DNA of 64,000 bases from Ancistrus triradiatus (GCA_025084515.1 JAJAGP010001360.1:62001-126000), one strand, 5' to 3'; positions 36,166 to 48,734 are shown, counted from the first letter of the stretch. Translations and numbers: made by a program. The notes: generated by a model from the letters alone, not told the origin.

Positions 36166-37411
36166 CAGGGGGAAAAAAAACTGATTGTGCAAGTTCTCCT
36201 ACTTAGAAAGTTGACAGATGTCTGTAATATTCATCATATGTACACTTCAACTATGAGAGACAAAATGAGAAAAAAAATTCCAGGAAATCACATTGTAGGA
36301 TTTTTAAAGAATTTAATTGTAAATTATGGTGGAAAATAAGTATTTGGTCAATAACACAAGTTCAGCTCAATACTTTGTAACATAACCTTTGTTGGCAATG
36401 ACAGAGGTCAAAAGTCTTCACCAGGTTTGCACACACTGTAGCTGGTATTTTGACCCATTCCTCCATGCAGATCTCCTCTAGAGCAATGATATTTTGGGGC
36501 TGTCACTGGGCAACACGGACTTTCAACGCCCTCCACAAATTGTCTATGAGGTTGAGGTTTGAGCATTTCTGTCCCACTCCAGGACCTTGAAATGCTTTTT
36601 CCAGAGCCACTCTTTCGTTGCCTGAGTGGTGTGTTTTCGATCATTGTCATACTGGAAGACCCAGCCACATTCCATCTTCAATGCTCTCACTGATGGAAGG
36701 AGGTTTTGGCTTAAAATCTCACAATTCATGGCCCTGTTTATTCTTCCCTTAACACGGATCAGTCGTCCTGTCCCCTTTGCAGAAAAACAGCCCCAAAGCA
36801 TGATGTTTCCACCCCCATGCTTCACAGTAGGAATGGTGTTCTTGGGATGCGACTCAGCATTCTTCTTCCTCCAAACACGACCAGTTGAGTTTTTACTAAA
36901 AAGTTCTATTTTGGTTTCATGTGACCACATAATATTCTCCTAATCCTCTTCTGGATCATCCATATGCTCTCTGGCAAACTTCAAACGGGCCTAGGCATGT
37001 ACTGGCTTAAGCAGGGGGAACACGCCTGGCACTGCAGGATCTGAGTCCCTCTCGGCGTAGTGTGTTACTGATGGTAGTCTTTGTTACTTTGGTCCCAGCT
37101 CTCTGCAGGTCATTCATCAGGTCCCTCCGTGTAGTTCTGGGATGTAGAGGACAGAAGAGCTTCTTTAAGAAGAAGTTACAGGTCTGTGAGAGCCAGAAAT
37201 CTTGCTTGTTTGTGGGTGACCAAGTACTTATTTTCCACCATGATTTACAATTAAATTCTTTAAAAATCCTACAATGTGATTTCCTGGAATTTCTTCCTAT
37301 TTTTGTCTCTCATAGTTGACAAACTATGATGAAAATTACAGGTCTCTCTCATCTTTGTAAGTAGGAGAACTTGCACAATCAGTGGCTGACTAAATACTTT
37401 TTGCCCCAGTG
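36166..37411 (-). mobile_element. Tc1-like transposon, family 2, minus orientation
   Basis: Left end CAGGGGGAAAA after TA at 36164-36165; right end TTTTTGCCCCAGTG before TA at 37412-37413. The minus frame 36930-36544 reads HETKIELFSKNSTGRVWRKK (first catalytic D changed to H), VKHGGGNIMLWGCFS, and FQYDNDRKHTTQATKEWL (second D kept). The frame is lost before the last catalytic block, and the N-terminal part between about 37140 and 36960 is shortened. Non-functional. Confidence 0.88.
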
Positions 37412-38289
37412 TACTTTCTAGAAGTACACTTTCAGAAGAGCTAATGTGGTAGTGTTTGGTTTTCGCTAAAAATAGTGCTTGGGGTTGAGTCTATGAAGTT
37501 TAATCTTTGTGTCATTTGATCATAAAACCTTTTACACAAAAGTGCTTTTGCAAAGACATTTTTGCAATTTTCAGAAGAGATTTCTTTCTTGCACCCCAGT
37601 TATATAGATCAGCTTTATGTAGAGCTTGTATGATTGCTGCTAAGACCAACCAAACTCAGTCATAAAGACCTTCTTGGTAGCTACCCTGTGGTGGAATTTT
37701 TAAAAGCGTTGCAGTACAATCATGAAATCAGAGAGCAAGTGTTTAATGTGATCCTTGGTCTACCATTTAATGTTGTGCTACAATGCTTTTGGGAAACCTA
37801 CCCCTGATCAATATTCTCCTGGCTTGGCATGGAGAGACAGTCAGATTTATGCAATGCTCTGAATGGTGCTAACAGAAAGCCTCTGAAATCTGTGCCCTTC
37901 TCCTAACTTGTTTCTTTCCTCAAGTGCTTTTGAAAGCACCCTTTCAAACAGAGTGAATGATTTCTACTAGTAGTGGAATCCTCAAGGAACAGCCAGATTT
38001 ATTCTGAAGTAATCAAAACCATTATCGCTGATGTCAAGTGGAGGTCAGTTAGCCTGGTGTGTGATTTGAAAGGTGATTTGTTGTAGTTGATTGTTGTAGT
38101 TTATACTGGTTACTCTAAAGGGGCTGAGCACTTATTTAAGCCAGGTATTGTACTAAATAATTAATATAAATTTTCAAGCTGAAATGTGACAAAAATTAAA
38201 GATTTTAAAGGGTTTCAGTTTGCAGCTCTCAGTTTTCATTTTCATTAATTAAAGTTATGGCATTAAAACCATAAGATGCTTCTACAATA
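37412..38289. other. Probably decayed repeat, not classified
   Basis: Reads like old repeat DNA (cataaaaccttttacacaaa, gatccttggtctaccattta), but I cannot assign a family. No gene seen. Confidence 0.4.
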
Positions 38290-39690
38290 ACCGACTGTAT
38301 GCTTTCCCATTATACAAGTCCACAATACAGCAGTGTACATTATAGCATTTTAATACAAATTTACCTTTTATATCACAATGTACACAAATTATGTAAGAAA
38401 AAACACTTGTTCCTTACATTTACTGGCAACACATTACAAAAAAAGTTGCATGTACTACTTTATATGTTGCCATTCCTTCTCAAAGCACTTAAAAGACATT
38501 TTAGCATTTAGATACCAAGTAATTAAATGTTTCAGGTGTTGTTTGGTCCCATTATTCCTGAAAACATATCTTAAGATGTGCAACAGTACAAGGTGGTCAT
38601 TGTCACATTTTACATTTCAAAAATCTCCACACATTCTCTACTGGGGCAGGTCAGGTCTGCAGGCAGGCCAGTCCAATACCCATATCCTCTTCATGCCTTT
38701 AAAATGTGTGTACCAAAGGGTTTTGCATTGTCTTATTGGAAAAATGCATTGACATTCCTGGAAAAGATCATCTTGAAGGCAGCTTATGTTACTTTAAAAC
38801 GTCAGTGTTCTTTTCTACATTCGTGTTGGCATCACAGAAGTGTAAATTACCTTAGCCATTGGCACTGACACAAGCCCATTCCATGACAGACCCTATCTTG
38901 GGATGGTCCTTTTTGTCGGGCACACAGCATCGATTTCTTCCAAAAAAGATCCGGAATACTGATGTGTCTATTCACAATACACAATGGTCCATCCCCGTCC
39001 TCTGAGTCCAGAGAAGTCAACGCCACTTCTGGACATGGTTAACATAAGTCTTCTTTTTTGTACACTAAAGTTTAAAGTGGCGTTTGTGAATGCAATTCTG
39101 TATTGTAGTGCTTTACAAATGTTTGCCATGTTAATTTCTTGCCCATGTGGTCCTTTTAGCTATTGATTAATGATGGTTTTGAGGGATTGCAGATCAGCTT
39201 AGGGTCCAACTTAGCCTTTCCCTTTACAGACGGAAATACCTTAATATTCCTTGAATTGTTTAATGATATTATGCACTGTGGAGGGTGAAATTTGAATATC
39301 CTTTAAACATTTTAATTATTTTCTCATGCATTTGTTGGGAAACTGGAGATCAGCCAGAAGATCTTTCCTTCTCAAAGACTCATTGATGCTGCTTTTGTAC
39401 CAAATCATGATTACTATCACCTGTGGATATCACCTGTTTGAAATCACATCACTATTTAGTTTTTTTTACCTCATGACTAGACCTATATTGTCCCTGTCCT
39501 TTTGAAATTTGTTGCAGGCCTTACATGCAGAATGGATGTTTATTAACAAATGAAATGAAGCTGATCAGAAAACATGACATATATTGGGTTCATAATGTTT
39601 GCAAGTAAGTAAAAGTGAAAGTAAATTTAGGACTCTGGTTTTTTATTATTTGAATTTTCCATTTAGTCCCAACTTTTCTGATTTGGGGTC
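38290..39690 (-). mobile_element. Tc1/mariner-like element, minus orientation (CCCAACTTTT-tail family)
   Basis: The minus strand corresponds to the transposase of this family: cgttgacttctctggactca near 39023-39004, and tccggatcttttttggaag near 38955-38935. The N-terminal helix-turn-helix lies near 39345-39300 (caaatgcatgagaaaataat). The end tttagtcccaacttttctga plus tttggggtcataac at 39664-39695 is the family terminus also seen at 2302 and 57832. Heavily decayed, no open transposase. Confidence 0.65.
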
Positions 39691-40706
39691 ATAACATCAG
39701 GCTGTAGCTGCTTCCTAATTAAGGCATTTATTTACAACATTGCATAGCTGTTGGGTTTACAATAGTCTTTAGAGTACTCAATAACATAATAATAGGTTTC
39801 TCTGCTTCAAGGTAGGGAATGTAAATGACTATAAAACACAGAGACAGGTTATTGTGAGAGCTCTTGGCAGCAAGTAGAAAACAACAAAATAAATTAGCGT
39901 TTTCATAGAAATGGAAGACTCCCCATGTCAGTGTGGCCCAGAGATCTGTGGATAATTCTCTGTCTCTCACCCAATCATCCACCCACACAGACATGCACAT
40001 GTACAGGGTACAATTGTTTGAGGAATAGGATGTCTCAGCCTTTGCAAGATGTAACAATAGGGGGAATGACAGATTAATTACCTGGTAATGGCCATAGAAG
40101 CAATTGCAGTGCTCAGTTTTTCCCAGAGGCTGTCGCAGGGAAGATATGGCACTTCTGTCAAGTGTGTAGAGAGGATGAAACATAGGTGGGTAGAGCATAG
40201 GGAGGGTGGAAATTGATGCCCAACAGTAAATGAATTTGCGGACTGTCATTTAAATGTGAGTAGTTTGGTGTCAATTAAGTTTACTTTGTATTTGTATTAA
40301 TTAATGCACATGACTAATGTTGTACTCTCTAATCAGGCTTTTCTAATGCTGTTGTAACATCCAAGCAATCATCCTTTTTCCCCTTGTGGGACTCCACTTG
40401 GCCTTTAAGCATCTCTTTATTACTTCATCAGCTCAAGAGCAGTTGATAGAAGCCTGAGGGATGAAGTCAAAATAGCTATTGACTCAATTCAAATCTCCAG
40501 ATTCTTGGACTCCAGTCTCAATGACTTATTATATCTGAAAGGCTGCAGTGATGCAGGAGTGTAAAACATGCTTATATGAGCACTATAATTCTGTTATTAA
40601 GTCTTCAAGCACATATAAGTCTTTGGTAAAATCACATCATATTTATTCCATAGATTCTCGAGGTCTTGTTTGGATGTTTGCAAAAAATATAATTAAAGCA
40701 GGGTGT
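39691..40706. other. Unique-looking intron sequence; possible conserved element
   Basis: Contains a 173-codon minus-strand open frame (40249-39728) with no recognisable domain, and a homeobox-like AT core in gacagattaattacctgg (40068-40085). No repeat signature. Confidence 0.4.
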
Positions 40707-40890
40707 ACAAGTAGCACTGTTGCCTTACAGCTCCAGAATTCCCCAGTTTCTGCCTTGGTTTGTGATCTGCCTGTGTGGAGTTTGCACATTCTTCACGTCT
40801 GCTTATATTTACTTCGTCTACTCTGGTTTCCTCCCACATTCAGAAGACATGTATTGGGTTAATTGGCCCCTCAAAGAAGTCTGTAAATAA
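40707..40890 (+). repeat. Dispersed teleost repeat, plus copy
   Basis: Shows gcactgttgccttacagctc, gtgtggagtttgcacattct, ctctggtttcctcccacatt and gggttaattggcccc. Confidence 0.75.
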
Positions 40891-41269
40891 AAACATTTTT
40901 ACATACCATTTGTTTTGCAGTACTCTCCTACGTCTTCCAATCACCAATATTTTAATGATGGTTGCACAATTGAAACTATACTTTAATTCATTACATTCTA
41001 AGGACTTGCTGAGAGGTTTTCATACATTGATTTTGTGTTTGATTCAGATGAATCCCTTAATACAATCACCCTATATCCAAATTCCTGCCTTAATGTCTAT
41101 TGCAAGGTATGAGCTGACCTGCTGCACAACCACTAAATGCTTCAACATATAGGGTATTTTAATACCCAAATCTGATATCTAAGCCACTAGCTCCCACTAT
41201 AATAAATGGTGATTTTAAAATTCTGACACAGAACTCTGTGTTAAGTGAGTGTTTATTGGTGTAGTGTAG

Positions 41270-41300
<31 letters not shown>

Positions 41301-42599
41301 GGTTGTAGATATTAGACAAAAGAGGACCAATCAGGATAGACAGTATTATGCTGACTGGAACATGAAAATAAAAAATATAAAAACTATGTAAATACAGGTA
41401 TGTGCCATTTAACGTCCATTTGGACAGTATCCATTTGCTTTAACAGCCAAGGTCTTAAAGATTATAATAATTTCTAATAGGAAATAAAAATCTCTCTTTT
41501 ATCTCTGGACGATGTGCTATAAACAGTTGGTCACCTTAACAACTGATCAATGCTGCGAATCCACGAGCAGAGGCAGGAGTTAAAGAGTGGAAGTATATAT
41601 GTGTATGTGTGTGACTTATTTTGTAACAAGCTGTAAATGGTGGTCATAAGTGTATGTATCTGTCCTATTGTAAGTAGTAGTACTCCTTTGTTTGTTACCG
41701 CACTACCTGTATATTCTCTCTAATGTATAACTATATAAACTAGTTCACATTCACTCGCTGAGTCTTTTTTACATCTAGCTAATCTTCTGTGTTGTTCATA
41801 ACACTGTCTAGTCAAGGATCAGTGCAGTTTTGGCTTCCATCAAACAAAAGTATCAGGTTCATCATTCAATCCTCTTAAGTGTTATGGCTTTCCCTTACAG
41901 ATGGTTGTAACATTACATCACTGTATTTTCTATAATTATTGTGAATTTTCATAAATTAAAAATGCAGTGGCATTAGGGATGCTGTGTAATTGGTATCACT
42001 CCACTCATTTTTCACCTGTATCTGACACATATATGTATTGTTTATATTGTATGTACAACTCATCTTATTCTAAAAAGTCTTGGCACAGTCTAGTCATGCC
42101 TCTTGACAAGGGCGCTCATTATATATGCTGTTAATTATCACTGAAACACTAACTGATGGCATTCACATATTGTTTGAAAGAATTTGGCTATATTTTCAAA
42201 AGGGCTAAAAGATTGACTAGGAGAATAAAAAAATGTGCTGATGTGTTTGTCATGGCAGAATACCACTCCAACCATAATTGAGAAAACGTGCCACTAATAT
42301 CTAGATGCTTAGAAGAATGTGGCTATTTGAAACAGCTGCACTATATGAGAAGTGATCCAAAACTTCTTGCATTAGACGCATTAGGCTACAGCATGAATGA
42401 AATTGCTCTAGATGTAAAACATTTCAATCCAAAACTCTTTTAATTTATTATACCTTCTGTAACTCATGGTCATGCTAAACCAAGCAGAGACATTCCACTA
42501 CACAAGCTCTAAACAAGACCAATTTGTGCAGTAAAGACAATAACAACCTCCATCCCTTGCTTCCCATGACAGCATTCTTATGATTTTACAAACTAAGTT
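40891..42599. other. Intron 1 sequence with an (AC)n microsatellite
   Basis: (AC)n at about 41272-41300. The remainder has no gene or repeat I can name. Confidence 0.5.
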
Positions 42600-44575
42600 G
42601 TTATTAGAAATATGAACAAAAACATTGGAACTTTATATCCTGACTTACCAATCTGTTGTTCACTTTATGTGCATTGTCAACAAATATGCTGTTACTGTTG
42701 CATACCCCATAAACCTCCATATCATTGTTCTGTATCAGCCACCCGGACCTCTAGGTAACATTGTTGAAGAACTGGACAGTCTTTTGAGTCTTTTCCCTCC
42801 TGATGGGTCTCCACTTATTCTGCTTCATGATTTCAAACTTCTATCAGTCAAGCTCTAGACTTCCTGTCTCTTTCCTCTTTTGTCATCTTTCAAACTATCA
42901 TTTAACGGCTCTCCTCCAACACACAGCCATCAAGATCGATGTAACATCGCTCCATTTCTCAGACCATCACTTTTCCTTCTCTGTTGTTCTCTCTTTACAT
43001 CATGAAACCAACCCTGTATACACTTCTCCAACGCGTCACAATTTCCACTCCCTCTCCCCTGCCTCACTGTCTTCCAGTATCCTAGCGACCCTACCACACC
43101 TGGGTTCTTTTTCTGCTCTTCCTCTGAAATCTGCCACCAACACCTTTATTTCTTCATTTGCTTCATCAATTGACCTGCTTTGTCTTCTCTCCTCCAGACC
43201 AATAAAATCTCTCACCCTGTCCCCTGGCTGTCAGATGTGCTATGTCAGTCTTGAAGAGAGTTTAGGTCTGCAGAAAAAAATGGAAGAAGTCCAAGCTTGA
43301 TGCAGATCTTCACTACTATCACTCTCGCCTTTCCACATTCTCATCTGATGTGACCTCCGCCAAGACATCCTTCTACAGAAGAAAGCTGGAAGGATCTGCC
43401 TGTTACCCACGCAAACTTCATGCGGTCTTTTCATCAACACTCAACCCACCTCCTCCTGCTTAGTCACCGTTCTTAGTTGCCGAAGGCTTTGCCATCTTCT
43501 TTGAAGAGAAGATAAACAAGATCTGCCATTCCTTCACACCTGCCACTATCCCCACTACAAACATTTCAACCCCTCAACACCTTTGCCTGCTTTTCTACTC
43601 TTTCAATGGATGGTATTCTTCAACTTCTTTTATCCAGCCAACATGTCAACTGGATCCCATTTCATCAGCTCATCATTTGAAACTAATCCATAGCAAACCT
43701 TAGCTGCTTTATATTATGTCATGATGCTTTCCATTTTGTCCTCCATCACACCCCCTGTGAATTCATTAATATTTGATAGCCAGCTTAGTACTGATATTGT
43801 CAAACTGACCCAGTCATTGCAGGTATCTCCTCTACAACATGAAGACATGCTTCCTTTCTAGGGAAGTCACCCAGGTGCTTGTCCAGTCTCTTGCTGTATC
43901 AAAACTAGATTATTCAATGCCCTTCTGGCTGGTCGTTCCATGCGTACAATCAGACGCCTGCAGCCTATTTCAGAATGCAGCAGCATGACTGGTTTTCAAT
44001 TTACCAAAGTTTTTTCATGGCACCCCACTGCTAGGTTCTCTTTACTGGCTCCCTGTAGCTGCCCACATCAGATTCAGATGTTGCTTGCCGACAAAGCCAA
44101 CAATGTAGCAGCACTTTCTTGCCTAAAGGCTTTAATCAAACCACACTCTGTACCTCATACATTTGAGACATGAGCATGGCTCGACTGGAGCCACCACACA
44201 AGATTAAAAGAAACACAAGCATTAAGACTTCTCCATACTAGCACCCCGGCGGTGGATGAATTTCCACAGGATGTCTGAATGGCTGAGTCTCTTGCTGTCT
44301 CCAAACGGTGACTAAAGACTCACTTCTTCACTCAGCACTTAAGTGGAGGTGGAAAGTCCATTTACATATTTAATCAAATTAATAATTAAAAAACAAAAAA
44401 AAAACAAAATCAAAACAAAACAAAACAAAAAAGGTCCTAACAGGATTTAGTTGGATGTTCTTGGGCTATTGCTTATTTGTACTAGCATGAGGTAATGGCT
44501 ACTAAGAAGAATATAAAGCACTTCTGTAAGTCACTCTGGATAAGGGAATCTGCTAAATGCTGTAAATGTAATATA
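42600..44575 (+). mobile_element. L2 LINE, 5'-truncated and internally deleted
   Basis: 42700-42840 reads the endonuclease signature VLYQPPGPLGNIVEELDSLL...LILLHDF (normally GDFN). 42920-43300 carries the following region (LLQHTAIKI, SLHFSDHHFSFSVVL, SSRP). 43300-43560 gives SRLSTFSSDVTSAKTSFYRRK and FFEEKINKIC. Most of the reverse transcriptase is deleted near 43600-43830, and the C-terminus resumes (RLQPISECSSMTGFQF, LLAPCSCPHQIQ). The 3' end at 44527-44575 is the diagnostic L2 tail gtaagtcactctggataagg ... gctaaatgctgtaaatgtaa. An A-rich tract sits at 44383-44435. Confidence 0.85.
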
Positions 44576-45544
44576 CATATTTACTCAATTAACAAATTAA
44601 CATAGAATAAGTGCAACCCTAAGCTATGTAATTTTAATCCACTGTTTTAACTGCATGTCTTATTTTTCAATATTATTCTAACATATTTTTTTAAAAGTAC
44701 TTCTCAGCTAAAAATGTTATACAGGCAAACCTGGGTAGGGGGGCACAGCCCTGGCATCACCATGTTCCTGCGGCTATGGATGCTGCTCATTACTTCTTAT
44801 CCACCCTGAAGTAATTCATGAATCCAGCAAAATGAAATGAAGGGATGTGCCTAATTAATGAAACAAAAGAACAAAAAAACCCCAAAAAGACAGCTGGAAA
44901 TAATTGCATTGTGAGATTTGCTTCTCATATCAGGATTCATTTGAAGTCACCTCTTTTCTTCAGTGTTGGTATGGACTTGTTTCTTCATTTCTCTCCCTCC
45001 CTCCCCTCACATGACAGTGAGAGAGAAGAAGGAAGAAATGAATGGTAGAGAGAGAAGGATACATACTTAAAAGTTAAACATAGATAAATGATTCTCAAGA
45101 GCAAAGTCAAAGAGAAAGATGGAAAAATCTGTAAAGCTATCATCACAAAAGCACTTTATGAATGTCAGTCAGTTGGTCAAACCCACCGCTTGCTCTGTTA
45201 TGTCAAATGAGACAGGCCAGCACTGTCACTCTGAAGTTGTCATGGAGATGGAGATGTCATAAACTGAAAGGTCACTGGCTGGGTAATGAAATGTACATGC
45301 TCAAAGTGGAGAATGAGGTGGGATGGTGTATCTTAATCATTACGGGTTCTTCCCAGACTGACCGCATAAACAGAACTGTCAATCAAACCTGGGATTTTCA
45401 GAGAAAATCAGAATGGATGTGCTTCTGGATGTGCACCCCTGTTTGCTTCTGTTAGACTATAACTTGGCAGAAAATGTGAAAAATGTGAAAAAAATCACAT
45501 CTGCTCTCACCTGCAGATTAGTTCTGCAGTCATGTGAATTTGGA
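44576..45544. other. Unique-looking intron sequence; possible conserved element at 45160-45470
   Basis: No repeat signature. 45160-45470 has moderate GC, no low complexity, and a ctgtcaatcaaacc motif like PBX/TALE homeodomain sites (45377-45390). Function unknown. Confidence 0.4.
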
Positions 45545-45668
45545 ATTATTCATTCATTCATTCACTTTCTTTTCCGCTTCATCCTGATCAGGGTTGTGGG
45601 TACCTAGCTGGTGGCATAGGGCACAAGTCAGGTACAACCCTAGACAGGGCGCCAATCCATCATAGGGC
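45545..45668 (-). repeat. Dispersed teleost repeat, 5' fragment
   Basis: (attc)n, then cttttccgcttcatcctgat, caggtacaaccctagacagg and gcgccaatccatcatagggc. Interrupted at 45670 by the LTR-like sequence. Confidence 0.75.
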
Positions 45669-45669
45669 A

Positions 45670-46350
45670 TGTTAGATAGTTATTCGAGACTCGTCCTATC
45701 TGACTTCGCCTGTGCGGGTCCCGTCCGTGCAGCGCTGGGAGGTCAGAGAAGAAACCACGACCAAGCTATAGCAGCAGCGGGTTTATTCAAAGAGCTCGAT
45801 ACACATAAAATGCATGGTTCTTTTAAACATTCCAAAGGAGAGAAAAAGAAGGGGAGGCCCCCTGCAAAACGCATGATGTCCGAGAGACAGAAGAGGGTTG
45901 GGATGGAATACAGTAGCGCGAGAAGAACCTAAAAGAGGACAAAACAGGACCCCACCCGCAGGGCATATGCTGGGGCTAGGGGAAACACCATGGGAAACAA
46001 AGGATCTTCGCTCCAGAGAAAAAGTAGAGGGCCTCGGAGGAACAGGGAAAAAGGTAAAAAAGTCAAGACCGCCGAGAAGGCGGGGTAAGAAAAGCATGAA
46101 GAAAAAAAGTAAACGAGCCCATTGAGGACTGACAGACTGACAGAGCCAAACCCACGGGAAAGAGAGACCTCGTCCTATCTGACTTCGCCTGTGCGGGTCC
46201 CGTCCGTGCAGCGCTGGGAGGTCAGAGAAGAAACCACGACCAAGCTATAGCAGCAGCGGGTTTATTCAAAGAGCTCGATACACATAAAATGCATGGTTCT
46301 TTTAAACATTCCAAAGGAGAGAAAAAGAAGGGGAGGCCCCCTGCAAAAGA
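45670..46350 (-). mobile_element. LTR-like segments in perfect 180-bp direct repeat
   Basis: 45690-45869 and 46169-46348 appear identical base for base. On the minus strand each contains tttgaataaacccgctgctg, an AATAAA signal followed by a GC-richer stretch, as in the R/U5 part of a retroviral-type LTR. The first copy continues on the minus strand to ...actatctaaca (ends at 45670), while the second passes into a different sequence (gtctctctttcccgtggg). The 299-bp spacer (45870-46168) has no polymerase or Gag motif. This may be an LTR pair around a short leader, or a tandem duplication. Confidence 0.6.
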
Positions 46351-46589
46351 GTACTTTGTTCATACCAGAGCCTAAAAAGCAAGAGAGTAGCTATCAGCGA
46401 GGTCAAGCGGGGGAGCATCATGTGCTGGCAGTTATGTTATTTCAACATTTAGTACATAGGATAAAGAGGGCATGCGATTAGGCAAAGAACATTCTGAAGT
46501 GTAAGGGTGGAACAGGATATGTATGAGAACAGTGTGACAGCAGTGAGGGGACAGACAGGTGCCAAGGTGGTGGTAGGAATGCAAGAAGA
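46351..46589. other. Intron 1 sequence, nothing recognised
   Basis: Possibly decayed 5' part of the RTE element that follows. Confidence 0.4.
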
Positions 46590-47345
46590 ATCAGCTCTGA
46601 ACCGCTTATTGTTTTCAGTCATGAAGGACAGGTTAACAGATGAAATCAGACCAGCATCTCCATGAACTATGATGTTGGCGGATGGCATTGTGACCTATAG
46701 TGAGAGTAGGGACCAGATTAAGGTGAATCTGGAGAGTAGGGGAATGGAAGACAGTTGGCACAAGATGGCATACATGTACATGAATGACAGGCAGCAAAAT
46801 GGTGCAGAACAGAAAGTGGGGAAGGTGGATGAGTTTGAATAGTTGGGGATGAGTGTTCAAAGTAATTGGGAGTGCTGTAGAGTGTTAAAAAAGAGTGCAG
46901 GCAGGATGATGTGGATGGTGAAGCATGGCAGGAGTCATTAGTGATAAAAGAGTATCTGCAAGAGCAAAAGGGAAAGCTTACAAAATAGTAGTGAAACCAG
47001 CTATGTTTGTATGTTTTGGATGCAGTAGCTCTGAAAAAAAGATATTAGGCAGAACTGGAGGTGTTAGAGTTGAAAATAGTGTGATTTTCATTGGGGGTGT
47101 CGAGGATGGACAGGCTATAAGGATATTATAGGGACAACGCAGTAGGATGGTTTGGAGACGAAGTGAGAGAGGCGAGACTGGGGTTTGTTCATATGTAAGG
47201 CAGTGATGAACGATACAGTATAGCAGGAAAAGGCTATTGAGGTTGGAGTCACCAGGCAGGAGGAGAGGAAGGCTATGGATGGTTTATGGATGCGGTGAGG
47301 GAGGACATGCAGGTGGTTGGTGTGACAGCACACGGACACGTGTGT
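46590..47345 (+). mobile_element. RTE-clade LINE fragment, reverse-transcriptase palm to C-terminus
   Basis: Plus-strand frames read LNRLLFSVMKDRLTDEIR, then MMLADGIVTYSESRDQIKVN (the FADDIV catalytic box with the second Asp lost), MNDRQQNG, VGKVDEFE, then VISDKRVSARAKGKAYKIVV with KPAM. Further on, MDRL-type C-terminal pieces appear in other frames (RQEERKAMDGLWMR, VREDMQVVGV). Stops and frameshifts throughout. A TG run follows at 47341-47354. Confidence 0.8.
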
Positions 47346-47354
47346 GTGTGTGTG

Positions 47355-47664
47355 TTGTCTACTGTCTCATAGCTGTTTCCTCACTGAATAAAATGTAAGC
47401 CATTTAGCTGGCTTGTGATTCAGATAAGAGGTTAGGGGATTAAAATACACCATACATTATAGAGGGAATTTGGATAACAGGGGTTCAGAAAGTTAGACCG
47501 CTCTTAGTCACCTTAATAACAGTGTCAATCCTATTAGGTAAGGATTCCATCGTTGTTTTGAGTTAGGCCCATTTATCAACTACTTGGGTACAGAATTTAG
47601 CAACTGCTTGTGGGAACCTATTTTGACATTTCCCCTGCCAGCAACAATGTCATTTGTGGGCAGG
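47355..47664. other. Intron 1 sequence flanking the solo LTR
   Basis: Continues across the LTR at 48398, as shown by the target duplication. Not identified. Confidence 0.5.
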
Positions 47665-48397
47665 TGTCAGGATCCGTGCCCTGCCCTTGTCCTGTGTTTT
47701 GTTTTTGCGGTTGTGGGCAATCGGGACTACAACGCCCACAATCCCCCGCGGGACTAAAGATGGCCGTGGCTTATACTCGCGGCTGATCCTGGTTTTGTTT
47801 TTGTATTTTTATTGGTTCATGAACTATTACTACTGCACGCAGCTGGGATTCCGTCTACTTAAGGTCCTTGGTTTCCTGGTTGCGTTGCCGTAGCATTGTC
47901 TCGGATCTGCCGAATGTTTGGATGCGTTTTCCCGGTCGATGTTTCAGTCATGTCATGTCACGTCACGATATGTAGGGACTGTGGTGGCCTAGCGGTTAAG
48001 GTACTGGACTATGGACCAGAAGGTCCAGGGTTCAAATCACCCCTCTGCCAAGCTGCCACTGTTGGGTCCTTGAGCAAGACCCTTAACCCACAATTGCTTG
48101 GATTGTAAGATTGTATCAATTGTAAGTCGCTCTGGATAAGGGCGTCTGCTAAATGCTGTAAATGTAAATGTAAATGTTCATCCTGTATTCAGCCTCGTCT
48201 CACGCTTTCAAGTCCTAGTCAGTTTGTACCTGTTTTTGTTTCGGCTCCCATGCCACGTTTGATTTGTTAGCTATGTTTTGTTTTAGTTCGGTTATTTGTT
48301 TATTTCCTGTTCTTTTGGATTTTGATCAATAAACTCTCCTTTTTGCACTGGAACCCTGCATCCTTGTCTGCCCCTCTCATTTCACCGCATCCTAACA
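47665..48397 (+). mobile_element. Solo LTR with 5-bp target duplication, carrying a nested SINE
   Basis: Starts TGTCAGGATCC and ends ...CATCCTAACA. GCAGG flanks both sides (47660-47664 and 48398-48402), which is the expected 5-bp target duplication of LTR elements. An AATAAA at about 48327 and a following GC-richer end fit R/U5. The unfilled site would read gggcaggtgtcaacaaag. No internal retroelement sequence remains, so it is a solo LTR. Confidence 0.85.
47975..48177 (+). mobile_element. tRNA-derived SINE nested in the solo LTR
   Basis: gggactgtggtggcctagcg with an A box, GGTTCAAATC as B box, gccactgttgggtccttgag, and the L2-like tail gtaagtcgctctggataagg then gctaaatgctgtaaatg repeated. 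Cleanest copy of the family in the window. Confidence 0.93.
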
Positions 48398-48734
48398 GCA
48401 GGTGTCAACAAAGCTTTTTTGAGGCAACTCTGCTCCAAGGGCTTGCTGCATTGAAACATCATTAAGTGCTTGCAGCAAATACTGCCTTGTTTGGAATAGA
48501 AAGCTGGGATGGATCAATTACAGTTAGCTCTAAAAGTTCCTACAGATTTTTATGTTTTTATATGCACTAGCAGGGAATGTGTGGCTGGTTTCACGTGCTA
48601 ACTATTGTATCAGTTCTTCAGCCTTGACTCAGTGTGTTGCCCCTGTAATTCTTCAGTCTGGACTGTGTACTGTTTATCATCCTTGCCTTGTTTTTTAAAG
48701 TTAGTGGTAATATTTTTGGAGCATAATGAGTGGA
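48398..48734. other. Intron 1 sequence, nothing recognised
   Basis: Right flank of the solo LTR; no gene seen. Confidence 0.5.

Noticed and set aside
45669..46125. Plus-strand Lys/Arg-rich frames near the 180-bp repeats
   Set aside because: They run antisense to the LTR-like polyadenylation orientation and consist of purine-rich spacer; no domain.
47975..48060. Functional tRNA gene
   Set aside because: A and B boxes are present, but the body continues into the SINE consensus with an L2 tail and no cloverleaf 3' half.
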